Source: an uncultured Bacteroidota bacterium (GTDB taxonomy: Bacteria; Bacteroidota; Bacteroidia; Flavobacteriales_F; PHOS-HE28). Taken from it: a stretch of DNA of 64,000 nucleotides. Of this stretch, positions 23,137 through 33,477 are shown piece after piece. Below the pieces are notes generated by a model. It searched no databases and was not told the DNA's origin. It worked only from the letters and a program-made list of their open reading frames with translations. Both the position numbers and the translations under genes were made by a program. Each line of letters starts with the position of its first letter. The first letter of the stretch is position 1. Location: assembly GCA_902826215.1 (NCBI GenBank), contig CADEDY010000005.1, forward strand, positions 1-64,000, given 5' to 3'.

Positions 23137-25241
23137 CGGATAACCGCCAGTTCCGTGCTCGGGCCAATGTGGTCTATCTGTCCATCGTGGTGTTCGCGGT
23201 GGCGATCGCCGTCAAGCTCTTCACCATCCAGATCGTGGAAGGAGAAAAGTGGCGTGCCAAGGCCGAGACCATTGCCACAGCGTGGCGCATCGTGCAACCC
23301 GATCGCGGACACATCTACAGTGAAGATGGTCGCCTGCTTGCCACCAGTGTGCCGGAGTATGATGTGCGCATGGACATGGTGCCGAACGGCCTGACGAATG
23401 AACTCTTCCTTGCCGAAGTGGATTCGCTCAGCATCTGCTTGGCCAACCTCTTCGGTGATCGCACTGCTGCAGAATACAAGCATGACCTCACCGATGCCCG
23501 CTACCGCAAAGAGCGTTATCACTTGATCAAGCGCCGTGCGGATCACACCCAGGTGCAACAACTGCGCAATTTCCCGCTGTTCCGTCTGGGTCGCTACAAA
23601 GGTGGGTTGGTCACCGAGAAGCGCACCGTGCGTGTTCACCCATTCGGGCGGTTGGCATCCCGCAGCGTGGGTCATGTTCTACGAGATAGTTCCACGCTCG
23701 GCCTCGAAGGTGGGTACGATGGCTGGTTGAAAGGCGTCACCGGTCGCCGCTTGGAACGTCGCCTCACCGGTGGTGTTTGGATGCCGATCGACAACGGTGA
23801 TGGCGTTGATCCCGTGGCCGGTAGCGATATCCACACAACGATCGATATCAATCTCCAGGACGTTGCCGATGCTGCACTGGAGAAGCAGCTCAGGATCCAC
23901 GGCGCGCAGTATGGCACCGTGGTGGTCATGGAGGTCGAGACCGGTTACATCAAAGCGATCAGCAACCTCACACGCCGCAGCGACAGCACCTACGTGGAGG
24001 ATCTGAACTATGCCGTTGCACAGGCTACCGAGCCGGGCTCCACATTCAAGTTGGCCTCGCTGATGGTCGGGTTGGAGGATGGCCTGATCAAGCCGACGGA
24101 CACGGTGGATACGAAGATGGGGCGCGTACGATTCTACGATCGCATCATGCGCGATGCTCACGAGGACCTTTATCGCAAGGTGACGGTTCAACGAGCGTTC
24201 GAACTCTCCTTGAACACCGGTATCAGTCTGGCCGTGCACAAGGCCTACCAGAAAGAGCCCAAACGATTCGTGGAAGGTCTCAAGCGATTGGGGTTGAATG
24301 AACCGACGGGTGTGCTTATACCCGGTGAGGCTATACCAACACTGCGCGGACCGGGCGAAAAGGGTTGGAGCGGCGTGAGTCTGCCGTGGATGAGCATCGG
24401 CTACGAAACGATGTTGACGCCTTTGCAGATCCTCACCTTCTACAACGCCGTAGCGAACAATGGCAAAGCCATGCAACCCCAGTTCGTGGATCATGTCTCC
24501 CGCAACGGAAAGGTGATCGAGTTCATGAAGCCGAAGGTGATGAACCCGAAGATCTGCTCGCAAGGAACCTTGGATGTGGTGCACGCCATGCTGCAAGCAG
24601 TCGTGGATAGCGGCACCGCCAAGAATCTGAAAGCAGCGCACTTCTCGATCGCCGGAAAGACCGGTACAGCGCAGATCGCTCGCAATGGCAGCTACAAGAC
24701 CAGTGGTCTTTCCTACCAAGCTTCGTTCGTTGGCTATTTCCCTGCTGATGCGCCCAAGTACAGTTGCATCGTGGTGGTGAATGGGCCGACGCAGAGCGGT
24801 ATTTATGGAAACGTAGTGGCCGGTCCGGTATTCAAGGAGATCGCCGACAAGATCTACAGCAACCGACTTGAGCTGCAGCAGGAGACACTTTTGGCCGAGG
24901 CCACCGGACCACGCACACCCATCAGCATGAGCGGTCACACCGGTGATCTGCGCATCGCTTTGGAGGGACTGCACGTGCCTTTCCGGATCGAAGGAGAAGG
25001 TGAATGGAGCGCCTCTCAGGCTGGTGATTCCAACGTTGTGTTACAACCTCGAGGTATTCCTGCCGACGCGATGGACCGCGTGCCGAACGTGCTCGGCATG
25101 GGCTTGCGCGATGCCATCTACATCCTCGAGAACAGAGGTCTACGTGTTCGCATCCAAGGCAGCGGCATGGTGAAGCGCCAATCGCTCCAGCCCGGATCGC
25201 GTGCTTTCCAAGGATCGACCATCGTGATCGAACTGACATGA
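23133..25241 (+). CDS. ftsI: Division transpeptidase (PBP3-type) with PASTA domain
   Basis: A 702-residue class B penicillin-binding protein that cross-links septal peptidoglycan. It has one N-terminal membrane helix (about residues 14-34), a PBP dimer domain and a transpeptidase domain with all three active-site motifs: STFK at 303-306, SLN at 359-361 and KTG at 509-511. A single PASTA domain follows near 645-700 (VPNVLGMGLRDAIYILENRG). One C-terminal PASTA domain is the usual Bacteroidota form and is absent from E. coli FtsI. It overlaps ftsL and murE by four bases each. Confidence 0.95.
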   Translation: MTDNRQFRARANVVYLSIVVFAVAIAVKLFTIQIVEGEKWRAKAETIATAWRIVQPDRGHIYSEDGRLLATSVPEYDVRMDMVPNGLTNELFLAEVDSLSICLANLFGDRTAAEYKHDLTDARYRKERYHLIKRRADHTQVQQLRNFPLFRLGRYKGGLVTEKRTVRVHPFGRLASRSVGHVLRDSSTLGLEGGYDGWLKGVTGRRLERRLTGGVWMPIDNGDGVDPVAGSDIHTTIDINLQDVADAALEKQLRIHGAQYGTVVVMEVETGYIKAISNLTRRSDSTYVEDLNYAVAQATEPGSTFKLASLMVGLEDGLIKPTDTVDTKMGRVRFYDRIMRDAHEDLYRKVTVQRAFELSLNTGISLAVHKAYQKEPKRFVEGLKRLGLNEPTGVLIPGEAIPTLRGPGEKGWSGVSLPWMSIGYETMLTPLQILTFYNAVANNGKAMQPQFVDHVSRNGKVIEFMKPKVMNPKICSQGTLDVVHAMLQAVVDSGTAKNLKAAHFSIAGKTGTAQIARNGSYKTSGLSYQASFVGYFPADAPKYSCIVVVNGPTQSGIYGNVVAGPVFKEIADKIYSNRLELQQETLLAEATGPRTPISMSGHTGDLRIALEGLHVPFRIEGEGEWSASQAGDSNVVLQPRGIPADAMDRVPNVLGMGLRDAIYILENRGLRVRIQGSGMVKRQSLQPGSRAFQGSTIVIELT

Positions 25242-26701
25242 AGTTGCTCAAGGACATACTCTATCGCGTCCGCATCGAGCAGGTGGTGGGTTCAACGAAC
25301 ACGGCCATTGAGCAGGTCGCTTTTGATAGCCGCAAGGTGGTGCCATTCACCGCATTCGTTGCCACGCGTGGCACCCAAGTGGATGGTCACGCCTTCATCG
25401 ACAAGGCGATAGAGAGCGGTGCGGGGGCGATCGTTTGCGAGGAACTGCCGGCGGAGTTGAAAGAGGGTATCACCTACGTGCGGGTCGTGGATGCGGCCGC
25501 AACGCTCGGCATCATGGCGGCGAACTTCTTCGATCACCCATCGAAGAAGCTGAAGCTTATCGGCATCACAGGCACCAATGGAAAGACGAGCACGGCAACG
25601 TTGCTCTTCCGCTTGTTCCGTTCGCTTGGCCACAAGTGCGGCTTGATCAGTACGGTGGAGATGCGCATCGGTCAGCGCACCATCCCAAGCACGCACACCA
25701 CACCCGATGCCGTGCGCTTGAATGAACTGCTCGCCGAGATGGCGAGCGAGCGTGTTGCCTATTGCTTCATGGAGGTGAGCAGTCACAGCGTGGTGCAGGA
25801 GCGCATCGCCGGGTTGCACTTCGCTGCGGGCGTGTTCATGAACATCACCCACGACCACTTGGATTACCACGGCACGTTCGCCGAATACATCAAGGCCAAG
25901 AAACGCTTCTTCGATCAGCTTCCGGCCAGCGCCTTCGCTTTGGTGAACGCCGATGATCCGAACAGCGCCGTGATGCTGCAGAACACCAAGGCCACCAAGC
26001 GATCATTCGCGGTGAAGAACATGGCCGATCACCGGGCACGCATCATCGAGAACCAATTGACAGGCCTTCACCTCAACATCGATGGCCACGACATGTACTC
26101 GCGCCTGATCGGCGAGTTCAATGCCAGCAATCTGCTCGCGGTGTACACGGTGGCTACTCTGTTGGGCGAATCCCCGTTGAACGTCCTCACCGCACTAAGC
26201 GATCTACAGCCACCACGAGGTCGGTTCCAGATCGTTCGCAGTACGGGAGGCATCATCGGCATCGTGGATTACGCGCATACGCCGGATGCTTTGAAGAACG
26301 TGCTCTCGACGATCAACGATGTGTGCGGCGAGAACGAGCAGGTGATCACCATCGTGGGTTGCGGTGGCGATCGCGATCGTACCAAACGCCCCGTGATGGC
26401 GCGTATCGCAACGGAGTTGAGCAGTCATGTGGTGCTCACGAGCGACAATCCGCGCAGCGAGGATCCGATGGCGATCCTTTCGGAGATGCGTGAAGGCGTG
26501 CAGCCCAATGATCAGTCACGGGTCTGGGTGAATGTGGATCGCCGCGAGGCCATCCGCCAAGCTGTTGGTATGGCGAAGTCCGGTGACGTGGTGCTGGTGG
26601 CCGGTAAAGGACACGAGACCTACCAGGAGATCGCCGGGGTGAAGCATCCCTTCGATGATGTTGCTGTGCTGAAGGAAACCCTTGACCTCCTCCACAAGTA
26701 A
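25238..26701 (+). CDS. murE: UDP-MurNAc-tripeptide synthetase (meso-diaminopimelate adding)
   Basis: A 487-residue Mur ligase that adds the third residue of the peptidoglycan stem peptide in the cytoplasm. The ATP-binding loop GTNGKTS is at residues 112-118, followed by the carbamoyl-lysine region and a C-terminal domain. The specificity motif is DNPR at residues 403-406, the form typical of meso-diaminopimelate-adding MurE, so the wall is expected to be the meso-DAP type. It overlaps ftsI by four bases and its stop shares one base with the mraY start. Confidence 0.95.
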   Translation: MKLLKDILYRVRIEQVVGSTNTAIEQVAFDSRKVVPFTAFVATRGTQVDGHAFIDKAIESGAGAIVCEELPAELKEGITYVRVVDAAATLGIMAANFFDHPSKKLKLIGITGTNGKTSTATLLFRLFRSLGHKCGLISTVEMRIGQRTIPSTHTTPDAVRLNELLAEMASERVAYCFMEVSSHSVVQERIAGLHFAAGVFMNITHDHLDYHGTFAEYIKAKKRFFDQLPASAFALVNADDPNSAVMLQNTKATKRSFAVKNMADHRARIIENQLTGLHLNIDGHDMYSRLIGEFNASNLLAVYTVATLLGESPLNVLTALSDLQPPRGRFQIVRSTGGIIGIVDYAHTPDALKNVLSTINDVCGENEQVITIVGCGGDRDRTKRPVMARIATELSSHVVLTSDNPRSEDPMAILSEMREGVQPNDQSRVWVNVDRREAIRQAVGMAKSGDVVLVAGKGHETYQEIAGVKHPFDDVAVLKETLDLLHK

Positions 26702-27948
26702 TGTTGTACCACCTCTTCGATTGGCTTGGTGCAGACGTTCCCGGAGCGGGGCTCTTCGGATTCATTTCGTTCCGCGCGGCGATGGCGGTAGTCGTATCGC
26801 TGCTCATCTCACTGTGGTGGGGCAAGGGCATCATCGATCTGCTGCGCCGCATGCAGGTGGGTGAGACCGTTCGTGATCTCGGTCTCGAGGGTCAGATCCA
26901 GAAGGAAGGCACACCGACCATGGGTGGTCTGATCATTCTATCCGCCACGATCATTCCCACGTTGCTCTTCGCAAACCTGAACAACATCTACATCCTGTTG
27001 CTGCTGGTTGCCACGGTGTGGTTGGGCACCATCGGTTTCATCGACGACTACATCAAGGTCTTCAAGAAGGACAAGCGTGGTCTTGCCGGCAAGTTCAAGG
27101 TGGTCGGTCAAGTGGGCGTGGGCATCATCATCGGTGCCACGGTGTACTTCCATCCGGAGATCCGCACACGGGTGGAAGTGCCGGAAGTGCTTGCCTCACA
27201 GCTCGATGAGAGCGAACTGCATACAGTGACCGAAGAGGACGGTACGGTGCACTACCTGCTGAATCGCAAGTCGCCCAACACCACCATCCCGTTCATCAAG
27301 GACAACGAGTTCAACTATTCCTCGGTGCTCGGTCTCTTCGGTCGTAGCGCACGCCAGTACACCTGGGTGATCTACATCCTTGTGGTGATCTTCATCATCA
27401 CCGCCGTCAGCAATGGCGCGAACATCACGGACGGTCTGGATGGCTTGGCAACAGGCACATCCGCGATCATGGTGATGACCCTTGGAATACTCGCCTACGT
27501 GAGCGGTAACGTCATCTTTTCCGACTATCTCAACATCATGTACATCCCGGGCAGCGGCGAGCTCGCGGTGTTCATTGGTGCGCTGCTTGGTGCCTGCATC
27601 GGCTTCCTCTGGTACAATGCGTACCCGGCGCAGGTCTTCATGGGCGATACCGGAAGTCTTGCCTTGGGCGGCATCATCGCCACGCTGGCGATCCTCGTGC
27701 GAAAAGAACTGTTGATCCCAGTGCTCTGTGGGGTCTTCCTCGTGGAGAACCTCAGTGTCATGGTGCAGGTTTCCTACTTCAAGTACACGAAGCGTAAGTA
27801 CGGTGAAGGGCGCCGCGTGCTGAAGATGTCGCCGTTGCATCACCACTATCAGAAGCTCGGCATCCACGAGAGCAAGATCGTTTCGCGCTTCTGGATAGTC
27901 GGTATCATGCTGGCTGTCTTGTCCATCGTAACACTCAAGCTGCGATGA
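26701..27948 (+). CDS. mraY: Phospho-MurNAc-pentapeptide translocase
   Basis: A 415-residue polytopic enzyme that transfers phospho-MurNAc-pentapeptide to undecaprenyl phosphate, making lipid I. Family motifs include EGTPTMGGL near residue 69, [34 protein letters not shown] and the HHHYQ stretch [12 protein letters not shown] in the last loop. It is about 50 residues longer than the E. coli enzyme because of a hydrophilic insert (about residues 145-205, from [13 protein letters not shown] to DNEFNYSS), which is seen in other Bacteroidota MraY as far as I recall. It overlaps murD by four bases. Confidence 0.96.
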   Translation: MLYHLFDWLGADVPGAGLFGFISFRAAMAVVVSLLISLWWGKGIIDLLRRMQVGETVRDLGLEGQIQKEGTPTMGGLIILSATIIPTLLFANLNNIYILLLLVATVWLGTIGFIDDYIKVFKKDKRGLAGKFKVVGQVGVGIIIGATVYFHPEIRTRVEVPEVLASQLDESELHTVTEEDGTVHYLLNRKSPNTTIPFIKDNEFNYSSVLGLFGRSARQYTWVIYILVVIFIITAVSNGANITDGLDGLATGTSAIMVMTLGILAYVSGNVIFSDYLNIMYIPGSGELAVFIGALLGACIGFLWYNAYPAQVFMGDTGSLALGGIIATLAILVRKELLIPVLCGVFLVENLSVMVQVSYFKYTKRKYGEGRRVLKMSPLHHHYQKLGIHESKIVSRFWIVGIMLAVLSIVTLKLR

Positions 27949-29279
27949 AGAAGCTTGTGATCCTCGGTGCGCAGGAAAGCGGTGTCGGTGCGGCACGGTT
28001 GGCGAAGCAGCGTGGCTTGGATGTGTTCGTGAGCGACATGGGTGCGGTCAAACCCAACTACCGCGAGGAATTGCGTGCGAACGATATCGCCTTCGAGGAA
28101 GGTGGACACAGTGCAGCACAGGTGCTTTCGGCCGACGAGATCGTGAAGAGCCCAGGCATTCCGGACACGGCTTCCTTGGTGAAGTCGGCACGTGATAAGG
28201 GCATTCCGGTGATCAGTGAGATCGAGTTCGCCTACCGCTATTGCAACGGTCGCATCATCGGCATCACCGGCAGCAACGGCAAGACGACCACCACGCTGTT
28301 GACCCATCATATCCTGCGCAAGGCGGGTATCGATGTGGCCGTGGGCGGCAACGTTGGAACCAGCTTCGCAGGACTCGTCGCGGATGGGGACAACGCGTGG
28401 TACGTGCTTGAGCTGAGCAGTTTCCAGTTGGATGGCATCGACACCTTCCGCCCGGATATCGGGATGTTGCTGAACATCACGCCGGACCACTTGGACCGCT
28501 ATCAATACCGCATGGAGAACTACGTGGCGAGCAAGTTCCGCATCGCCATGAACCAGCGGCCCGAAGATCATTTCATCCACTGCGCCGACGACCAAGAGAC
28601 CAGCGCTTGGATGCGACAGCATGCCTTGAAGGCCCAGCAATGGCCTTTCTCCATTCACCATCAAATGGATCAAGGTGCCTTTCTACAGAACGAGCAACTC
28701 CACATCACCACAAACCGATCCACCTTCAGCATGTCCATCATCGAACTCGCCCTGCAGGGCAAACACAACGTGTACAATTCCATGGCCGCTGGTATCGCCG
28801 CCCGCGTTCTGGATATCCGCAAGGATATCGTGCGCGAGAGCCTGAGCGATTTCCAGAACGTGGAACACCGACTGGAGCATGTTGCCATGGTGCACGGCAT
28901 CGAGTTCATCAACGATTCCAAAGCGACCAACGTGAACTCCACGTGGTACGCCTTGGAGAGCATGGATAAGCCGGTGGTGTGGGTCGTGGGCGGTGTGGAC
29001 AAAGGCAACGATTACAGTACCCTGCGCGAACTGGTGAAGCAGAAGGTGAAGGCGATCGTGTGCATGGGGACCGACAACACGAAGCTGAACGAAGCCTTCG
29101 GTGATGTGGTGCCAATGATGGTGGATACGGCAAGCGCAGAACAAGCGGTGCAGACCGCCTACGAAATGAGCGAGGCTGGGGATGTGGTGCTCTTGAGCCC
29201 TGCCTGCGCCAGCTTCGATCTGTTCGAGAACTACGAGGAACGCGGCCGCAAGTTCAAGGCTGCTGTAAAAGGACTGTGA
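27945..29279 (+). CDS. murD: UDP-N-acetylmuramoylalanine--D-glutamate ligase
   Basis: A 444-residue Mur ligase that adds D-glutamate to UDP-MurNAc-L-Ala. It has the three expected domains: an N-terminal UDP-binding domain ([18 protein letters not shown]), a central ATPase domain with [14 protein letters not shown], and a C-terminal domain with [13 protein letters not shown] (Lys326) and [19 protein letters not shown]. These C-terminal motifs are the ligand- and phosphate-contacting segments of the family. A second, free-standing copy of only this last domain is coded directly downstream with a four-base overlap. Confidence 0.95.
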   Translation: MKKLVILGAQESGVGAARLAKQRGLDVFVSDMGAVKPNYREELRANDIAFEEGGHSAAQVLSADEIVKSPGIPDTASLVKSARDKGIPVISEIEFAYRYCNGRIIGITGSNGKTTTTLLTHHILRKAGIDVAVGGNVGTSFAGLVADGDNAWYVLELSSFQLDGIDTFRPDIGMLLNITPDHLDRYQYRMENYVASKFRIAMNQRPEDHFIHCADDQETSAWMRQHALKAQQWPFSIHHQMDQGAFLQNEQLHITTNRSTFSMSIIELALQGKHNVYNSMAAGIAARVLDIRKDIVRESLSDFQNVEHRLEHVAMVHGIEFINDSKATNVNSTWYALESMDKPVVWVVGGVDKGNDYSTLRELVKQKVKAIVCMGTDNTKLNEAFGDVVPMMVDTASAEQAVQTAYEMSEAGDVVLLSPACASFDLFENYEERGRKFKAAVKGL

Positions 29280-29806
29280 CCATTCAACTGCTTACCATGA
29301 GCAACGACGGATCCCACTTTTCCCTGCGCTTGGCAGGTGGTCAGTTGATGGCTGCACGCCTCGCTGCCCTCTCTGAGCAAGGTCCTGGACCACACCGCAT
29401 GGAGTCGGTGATGTCGGTGAACGGTGTTCCCTACATCAACGATTCGCGCTCCACCTTCCTGGATGCAACGCTCGAGTCGCTGAGCCAAATGGAAGGCAAA
29501 GTGATCTGGATCGTTGGCGACCTCTCCAACGAGATGGAAGAAGGCTACGTGCAGGACATCGTTCGTGAAAAGGTTGCGGCGATGGTGCTCTTCGGGCGAC
29601 CAGCCGATGCTGTGGAGGGTGAAGGCATGGCTCCAGTGGAACAGCTGTACGTGACCCACGAATTGCGCACGGCTGTTTTCCTGGCGAACGAACTCGCACG
29701 ACCCGGTGAGTCGGTGCTGTTCAGTCCGGCATGCCCAAGTGGAAATGGTTTTGCGAACTACGAAGAACGTGGAGCGGAATTCAAACGCGCGGTGCGTGAT
29801 CTCTGA
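29276..29806 (+). CDS. Orphan MurD C-terminal domain protein (truncated Mur ligase paralogue)
   Basis: A 176-residue protein that aligns by eye with only the C-terminal domain of the preceding MurD. Matching segments, MurD first: [21 protein letters not shown] against HRMESVMSVNGVPYINDSRST (read to about residue 60), [11 protein letters not shown] against VIWIVGDLSNE, and [17 protein letters not shown] against SPACPSGNGFANYEERG. The N-terminal UDP-binding and central ATPase domains are absent, so it cannot be a ligase alone. The MurD Lys of NDSKAT is Arg58 here and the loop after SPAC is changed. Start is GTG 29276 (four-base overlap with murD) or ATG 29297. The frame is intact and coupled to the operon, which argues against a decaying pseudogene. 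Function unknown. Confidence 0.8.
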   Translation: MTIQLLTMSNDGSHFSLRLAGGQLMAARLAALSEQGPGPHRMESVMSVNGVPYINDSRSTFLDATLESLSQMEGKVIWIVGDLSNEMEEGYVQDIVREKVAAMVLFGRPADAVEGEGMAPVEQLYVTHELRTAVFLANELARPGESVLFSPACPSGNGFANYEERGAEFKRAVRDL

Positions 29807-29829
29807 GAATGGTGAAGTGAACAGAACGA

Positions 29830-31011
29830 ATGACAACGGTGCTACATAAGCTGAAAGGCGATCGCGTGATCTGGATGACGGTCCTGTTCCTGGGACTGAT
29901 CAGCCTGCTCGCAGTGTATAGCTCGATCAGCTCGCTCGCCTTCAAGCGCGAAGGTGGCGGCACGTTGCATTTCCTCCTGAAGCACGGGTTGATGCTGGTG
30001 ACCGGAGGGGTGATCATGTTCTACGCCTCGCGGCAACAGTTCACGATCTACTCGCGCCTTTCGCAGCTGATGATCGGTGCGGTAGCGGTGTTGTTGCTGT
30101 TGACCTTGTTGCTCGGCTCCAACATCAACGATGCCAGCCGCTGGATCACCATTCCGATCATCAATCAAAGTTTCCAAACGAGTGATCTCGCGAAAGTGGT
30201 GCTTGTTGTTTATCTCGCTCGTGTGTTGGGCAAGCATCAAGGCGAAGAGTGGACCTTCCGAGATGTATTGATCAAACTGATGGTGCCTGTCGGTGTGATC
30301 TGCGGATTGATCCTTCCTGCGAACTTCTCTACAGCAGCACTTCTTTTCATGCTCTGTCTGATCATCATGTTCATCGGTCAGGTGCCGCTGAAATGGCTTG
30401 TAACGACCATCGGCCTTGCGATCGGAGCGTTCCTGGTCTTGGTCATGGTCAACGAGGCGTTCGATCTGAATGTGCTGCCGCGGGTGGAAACCTGGGTCAG
30501 TCGTGTCGAAAGTTTCGGTGTGGAGGACCACGATGCCAACTACCAGGTCGAACACGCCAAGATCGCGATCGCTTCCGGTGGGTTCCTTCCAAATGGACCC
30601 GGCAGCGGTGCGTCCCGCAACTTCCTTCCGCATCCGTATTCCGATATGATCTACGCCTTCATCATCGAGGAGTACGGAAGCATCTTGGGCGGCCTCGGGC
30701 TCTTATTGCTCTACCTCATTCTGCTCTTCCGCGCGGTGAAGATCGGAAGTCAATGCCCGAAGGCATTCGGTTCGCTCGTTGCGGTCGGGCTCAGCCTCAT
30801 GCTCGTGATGCAGGCGATGATCAACATGGCCGTCGCCGTCAATCTCGTCCCCGTTACTGGTCAGCCCTTGCCTTTGGTGAGCATGGGCGGTACCAGTGTT
30901 TGGTTCACCTGTCTCGCTATCGGCATCGTGCTCAGTGTGAGCCGAAGCGTCGAAGATCCGTCCACAACAACCACGACCGATGTCAAACGACCAAGGACAG
31001 CACTCGCTTAG
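29830..31011 (+). CDS. ftsW: Septal peptidoglycan glycosyltransferase FtsW
   Basis: A 393-residue SEDS-family polymerase with about ten membrane helices that builds septal glycan strands from lipid II with FtsI. Family features include the ASRWITIP motif after helix 3, DLAKVVLVVYLAR, the large extracytoplasmic loop with NYQVEHAKIAIASGG, the FLPHPYSDMIYAFIIEEYG motif and GQPLPLVSMGGTS near the C-terminus. It begins 23 bases after the orphan MurD domain gene and overlaps murG by 32 bases. Its position between murD and murG marks it as FtsW and not RodA. Confidence 0.95.
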   Translation: MTTVLHKLKGDRVIWMTVLFLGLISLLAVYSSISSLAFKREGGGTLHFLLKHGLMLVTGGVIMFYASRQQFTIYSRLSQLMIGAVAVLLLLTLLLGSNINDASRWITIPIINQSFQTSDLAKVVLVVYLARVLGKHQGEEWTFRDVLIKLMVPVGVICGLILPANFSTAALLFMLCLIIMFIGQVPLKWLVTTIGLAIGAFLVLVMVNEAFDLNVLPRVETWVSRVESFGVEDHDANYQVEHAKIAIASGGFLPNGPGSGASRNFLPHPYSDMIYAFIIEEYGSILGGLGLLLLYLILLFRAVKIGSQCPKAFGSLVAVGLSLMLVMQAMINMAVAVNLVPVTGQPLPLVSMGGTSVWFTCLAIGIVLSVSRSVEDPSTTTTTDVKRPRTALA

Positions 31012-32101
31012 GGTGATGATCTCCGGTGGAGGCACCGGCGGTCACATCTTTCCGGCCATCGCTATCGCCAACGCGGTGCGCGATCGGGAGGCGACCACCC
31101 AGTTCCTGTTCGTGGGTGCCGAAGGAAAGATGGAGATGGAAAAGGTGCCAGCGGCTGGGTACACCATTGCGGGTCTGCCCATTCGTGGTTTCCAACGCGG
31201 ATCGATCACGCGCAACCTCGCACTGCCTTGGCGAGTGATCCGCAGTATGATGAAGGCCCGGAAACTGGTGCGCGAGTTCAAGCCGAACGTCGCTGTTGGC
31301 GTCGGTGGATACGCAAGCGGGCCTTTGCTCGCTGCGGCACAACGGATGGATGTACCCACCTTGATCCAAGAGCAGAACAGCTTCCCTGGGAAAACGAACA
31401 TCTACCTCGCCAAGCGCGTGGATCGCATCTGCGTGGCGTACGATGGCATGGACAAGTTCTTCCCTAAGTCGAAGATCCTTTTGACCGGCAATCCGGTGCG
31501 GCAGGAGGTGGTCCGTCTTGCGGGGAAGCATCCTCGTGGCCTCGAACACTTCGGCCTTGTTGCTGACAAGCCGATCCTCTTCATCACGGGCGGAAGCCTC
31601 GGTGCACGTGGGGTGAATCGCGGCATTGAAGCTGCGCTCGCTTCATTTCAACAGGAAGGATTGCAGGTCATCTGGCAAACGGGAACGCCATACTTCGCGC
31701 AAGCGAAGGCTGCCGTGGATGCACTCAATTACACGGATTGCAAGGTGACTGAGTTCGTGAACAAGATGGACTACGCCTACGCCGTTGCTGACCTGGTCGT
31801 CGCTCGGGCAGGTGCCATCAGCGTGAGTGAACTGTGCTTGGTGCAGAAGCCAGCGATCCTGGTGCCACTGCCAACAGCTGCTGAGGATCATCAAACGCAC
31901 AATGCGCGCGCTTTGACCGATCGCGGTGCGGCTGTTCTGGTGCACGATGACAAGGCGGTGGCCGAACTCGGTAGCATAGTCATTGCACTGATCAAGGACA
32001 AGGATGCGCTGGAGCGCTTGCGCAACGCGATATCCGGATTAGGAACTCGGAATGCTGCAGAGGCCATTGCAGCTGAAGTCATTCGATTGGGAAGAGGATG
32101 A
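30980..32101 (+). CDS. murG: UDP-N-acetylglucosamine--MurNAc-pentapeptide transferase (lipid II synthesis)
   Basis: A 373-residue GT-B glycosyltransferase that adds GlcNAc to lipid I on the inner face of the membrane. The diagnostic loop ISGGGTGGHIFPA is near residues 14-26, the second glycine-rich loop is ITGGSLGARGVN, and the donor-site motif is VVARAGAISVSELCLVQKP followed by PLPTAAEDHQTHNA. The start MSNDQ lies 32 bases inside ftsW; starting at the ATG by residue 13 (31016) would leave no residues before the first strand, so 30980 is preferred. It overlaps murC by four bases. Confidence 0.95.
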   Translation: MSNDQGQHSLRVMISGGGTGGHIFPAIAIANAVRDREATTQFLFVGAEGKMEMEKVPAAGYTIAGLPIRGFQRGSITRNLALPWRVIRSMMKARKLVREFKPNVAVGVGGYASGPLLAAAQRMDVPTLIQEQNSFPGKTNIYLAKRVDRICVAYDGMDKFFPKSKILLTGNPVRQEVVRLAGKHPRGLEHFGLVADKPILFITGGSLGARGVNRGIEAALASFQQEGLQVIWQTGTPYFAQAKAAVDALNYTDCKVTEFVNKMDYAYAVADLVVARAGAISVSELCLVQKPAILVPLPTAAEDHQTHNARALTDRGAAVLVHDDKAVAELGSIVIALIKDKDALERLRNAISGLGTRNAAEAIAAEVIRLGRG

Positions 32102-33477
32102 AGGGCATGACCGGAAATAAGCTCTACTTCATCGGCGTCGGTGGCATCGGCATGAGCGGTCTTGCGCGGTACTTCCGCCGCCGCGGTGCTGACGTGGCCG
32201 GTTATGACCGCACACCCAGCGAACTCACGAACCAGTTGATGGCTGAAGGTGTGGATGTTCACTTCAACGAGGATCCCTTGGCCATCCCGGATGAATTCCG
32301 CAATGCACCTGCCGGTGAAGTCATGGTCGTACGTACTCCAGCTGTACCTGTGAGCAGTCCGTTGCTCAAGTTTTGGGAGGAACGTGGCGCACGTATCCTG
32401 AAGCGCGCCGACGTGTTGGGAATGATCACGGAGGATCGCCGAACCGTTGCCGTCGCAGGCACCCACGGCAAGACCACGGTGAGCACCATGATCGCACACT
32501 TGCTCACGGTCGGCAAGGTCCGCTGCAATGCCTTCCTAGGGGGTATCGCGGCCAACTACGGAACGAACGTTCTGCTGAATGATGATGCGGTAGTGAACGT
32601 GGTGGAAGCGGATGAATACGATCGCAGTTTCCTTAAGCTCTGTCCCAACGAGTCGGTGATCACCGCGATGGATCCTGATCACTTGGACATCTACGGCACA
32701 GCAGAGTCGATGTTCGATGCGTACACCGAGTTCGCGATCCTTTGTGATGGCCCGTTGCTGGTGCACGAGCGCATTGCAAAGCACTTCGAGGAACGTTCGA
32801 ACGTGGTGACCTACGCACTTGGAAGTACCGGCCTTCCGCGTGCTGAGAACCTGCGAGTTGTGGATGGTGCCTACGTCTTCGACCTGTTCACTGAGAAGCA
32901 CGACCTGCGCGACCTGCGTTTGGGCATGCCCGGTAGACACAATGTGGAGAATGCCATCGCGGCTTCCACCGTTGCTCTTCGTTTGGGCGTTACGCCCGAA
33001 CTCCTTCGCCAGGGGTTGAATTCGTTCCGAGGCGTGGCTCGTCGATTCGAAACCCGGATCCGTAACGAGCGTGTGGTCTACATCGACGATTATGCGCACC
33101 ATCCGAAGGAGTTGGATGCCTGCATCGGTAGTGTCCGTGAAATGTATCCGGGTCGTCGCATCACAGGCATCTTCCAACCGCACTTGTTCACCCGCACTCG
33201 TGATCTGGCTGGCGATTTCGCAAAGAGCTTGGCCGCATTGGATGAACTGATCCTTTTGGACATCTATCCAGCCCGTGAAGAGCCGATCAGCGGTATAGAT
33301 GCGGCGTGGCTGCTGGAGCAGGTTCCGATGCATGCTAAAGTGAATTGCTCGCATAAGGACCTCATCGAGTTCCTCGGTAAGAAGGACCTGGATGTGTTGG
33401 TCACGCTCGGTGCTGGCGATATCGATCGCTTGGTGATGCCCATTGAACGACTCTTGAACGAACGCTTCCGACCATGA
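32098..33477 (+). CDS. murC: UDP-N-acetylmuramate--L-alanine ligase
   Basis: A 459-residue Mur ligase that starts the stem peptide by adding L-alanine to UDP-MurNAc. The N-terminal Rossmann-like motif is FIGVGGIGMSGLARYF, the ATP loop GTHGKTT is at residues 121-127, and the further motifs VVEADEYDRSFL, MDPDHLDIYG and YIDDYAHHPKELDA are all present. Length and domain order are normal. It overlaps murG and ftsQ by four bases each, so it is translated in the chain of coupled dcw genes. Confidence 0.96.
   Translation: MKGMTGNKLYFIGVGGIGMSGLARYFRRRGADVAGYDRTPSELTNQLMAEGVDVHFNEDPLAIPDEFRNAPAGEVMVVRTPAVPVSSPLLKFWEERGARILKRADVLGMITEDRRTVAVAGTHGKTTVSTMIAHLLTVGKVRCNAFLGGIAANYGTNVLLNDDAVVNVVEADEYDRSFLKLCPNESVITAMDPDHLDIYGTAESMFDAYTEFAILCDGPLLVHERIAKHFEERSNVVTYALGSTGLPRAENLRVVDGAYVFDLFTEKHDLRDLRLGMPGRHNVENAIAASTVALRLGVTPELLRQGLNSFRGVARRFETRIRNERVVYIDDYAHHPKELDACIGSVREMYPGRRITGIFQPHLFTRTRDLAGDFAKSLAALDELILLDIYPAREEPISGIDAAWLLEQVPMHAKVNCSHKDLIEFLGKKDLDVLVTLGAGDIDRLVMPIERLLNERFRP

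Noticed and set aside
23679-24974. A 431-codon open frame antisense to ftsI
   Set aside because: It lies wholly inside ftsI, which has all active-site motifs, and has shadow-type composition.
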